Shown here piece after piece: positions 63,395 to 64,000 of a stretch of 64,000 nt of DNA. The first letter of the stretch is position 1, and each line of letters begins with the position of its first letter. A program made the position numbers and the translations under genes. The notes under the pieces were generated by a model. It had not been told where the DNA came from, did no database searches, and saw only the letters and a list, made by a program, of their open reading frames with translations. Source of the DNA: Micromonospora nigra (GTDB taxonomy: Bacteria > Actinomycetota > Actinomycetes > Mycobacteriales > Micromonosporaceae); contig NZ_FMHT01000003.1 in NCBI RefSeq assembly GCF_900091585.1, positions 5,854,001-5,918,000 of the forward strand, in the 5' to 3' direction.

Positions 63395-64000
63395 TCACCT
63401 GGGCGGTGGCGCGGTCTCCAAGGCAACGAGGAGTTCCTTGACCTGGGCTTCTGCCTGATGTGGCCTCAGCGTGCCGACGAACTCGCGGACGCGCTGCCTC
63501 ACTCGTGCGGAGTGGACCTTCGAGACATGCTGCGCCGATTCCCAGCCCCAGCCGCAGGAGGCGTCGACGTCACCGGCGCGGGCATGGGCCGTGGCGATGA
63601 CAGTGGTGTGCAGGGCGAGTGTCCGGGCGTTCTGGCCCGCGAGTGAGATCGCAGCGGATGCGTGTCGCAGTGCTTGCGCGTGCAGGCCGAGGTCGCTGAG
63701 AGATTTCAGTGCGGCACCAGCGAAGTGGGCAACGCCGAAGTAGTTGACCCAACAGGGACTGCTGCCTGGGCCTGTGCGATCGAGGGCCCGCTCGGCTCTG
63801 GTGAGTGCGATCTGGCAGGCGCGCTTCTCGCCTGAACGTCCGTACGCGCTGGCAGCAGCGGTGTAGAGCCGGGCGCGGACAGCAGCAGGTGCGCGGCCTG
63901 CGCCGTCGATGGCTGCTTCCGCGAGGCGGGCGGCGTCCTTCGTGTGCCCGAGGTAGACCGCCTGGGTGGCGAGGTTGGCGAGTAGGTGAGCACCGTGAAG
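63395..64000 (-). CDS. TPR-type regulatory protein, C-terminal part (truncated by window edge)
   Basis: Open frame without a start in the window, continuous from the right edge to a TGA at 63395-63397; 201 residues visible. The translation is a chain of antiparallel helices: GHTKDAARLAEAAID, GEKRACQIALTRAE, GLHAQALRHASAAIS. This resembles the tetratricopeptide C-terminus of XRE/HTH-type regulators in actinomycetes. The end reads VKELLVALETAPPPR. The gene neighbours a NUDIX hydrolase as often seen in Streptomyces; the DNA-binding part lies outside the window. Confidence 0.7.
   Translation of the reverse strand, partial: LHGAHLLANLATQAVYLGHTKDAARLAEAAIDGAGRAPAAVRARLYTAAASAYGRSGEKRACQIALTRAERALDRTGPGSSPCWVNYFGVAHFAGAALKSLSDLGLHAQALRHASAAISLAGQNARTLALHTTVIATAHARAGDVDASCGWGWESAQHVSKVHSARVRQRVREFVGTLRPHQAEAQVKELLVALETAPPPR

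Overview
The window is very GC-rich, gene-dense DNA with strong G/C bias at third codon positions and many GTG and TTG starts. Gene content points to an actinomycete, most plausibly Micromonosporaceae (Micromonospora-like). Supporting content is an ergothioneine cluster, PknB-type kinases, DUF2267 and DUF2795 stress proteins, GlgX-TreY-TreZ, STAS/SpoIIE partner-switching genes and an exopolysaccharide locus with a DUF4012 protein. The genus is an inference. I see no rRNA, tRNA, CRISPR array, transposase or phage gene.

Layout. 0-3.6 kb: membrane Ser/Thr kinase (-), then an ECF-like sigma factor and a possible membrane anti-sigma partner. 3.7-8.1 kb: egtABCD, ergothioneine biosynthesis, without egtE. 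8.2-9.0 kb: a yybP-ykoY (Mn2+) riboswitch in front of a GDT1/UPF0016 manganese exporter. 9-11 kb: DUF1622 protein and NhaA. 11.2-17.1 kb: exopolysaccharide locus with Wzz/BY-kinase, low-molecular-weight Tyr phosphatase, glycosyltransferase, DUF4012 protein and an LPVTG surface protein. 17.2-22.6 kb: MFS exporter with a small winged-helix-like gene, geranylgeranyl-reductase-like flavoprotein, SDR, and a secreted QES-motif wall-hydrolase-like protein. 22.7-28.6 kb: secreted alpha/beta hydrolase, membrane protein, pirin, DUF2795, DUF2267 and a CaiB-type CoA transferase. 28.8-30.0 kb: a second yybP-ykoY riboswitch in front of a TerC/Alx protein. 30.1-34.7 kb: triple-repeat secreted protein, NDH-2, spermidine-synthase-like protein and a DUF2267/pterin-dehydratase-like fusion. 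35.3-40.8 kb: a signalling island with three STAS proteins, a PAS-GAF-SpoIIE phosphatase, a protein with the CarH-type Wx9EH cobalamin motif, an Rcp1-like response regulator and a DivIVA-like coiled coil. 40.8-45.2 kb: second QES protein, OsmC-like protein, soluble Ser/Thr kinase, AraC regulator and VOC protein. 45.4-49.0 kb: small membrane protein, methyltransferase and sulfatase-fold membrane enzyme. 49.3-50.5 kb: citrate synthase. 50.8-58.7 kb: GT4 glycogen-synthase-like gene divergent from glgX-treY-treZ. 58.8-61.6 kb: two tandem acyl-CoA-dehydrogenase-fold oxygenase-like genes, one with an N-terminal SRPBCC domain. 61.7-64 kb: lipoprotein-like or membrane protein, NUDIX hydrolase and a 5'-truncated TPR protein.

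How the genes work together. The strongest coherent systems are (i) ergothioneine synthesis, (ii) manganese-responsive export through two unlinked riboswitch genes, (iii) EPS chain-length control by opposed tyrosine kinase and phosphatase, (iv) glycogen to trehalose conversion, and (v) the partner-switching island. In (v) the phosphatase and the cobalamin-binding protein overlap by ATGA, and a perfect 30-bp palindrome sits in the divergent promoter region. This suggests a light- or B12-dependent input to a STAS pathway and is the best candidate for an undescribed system.
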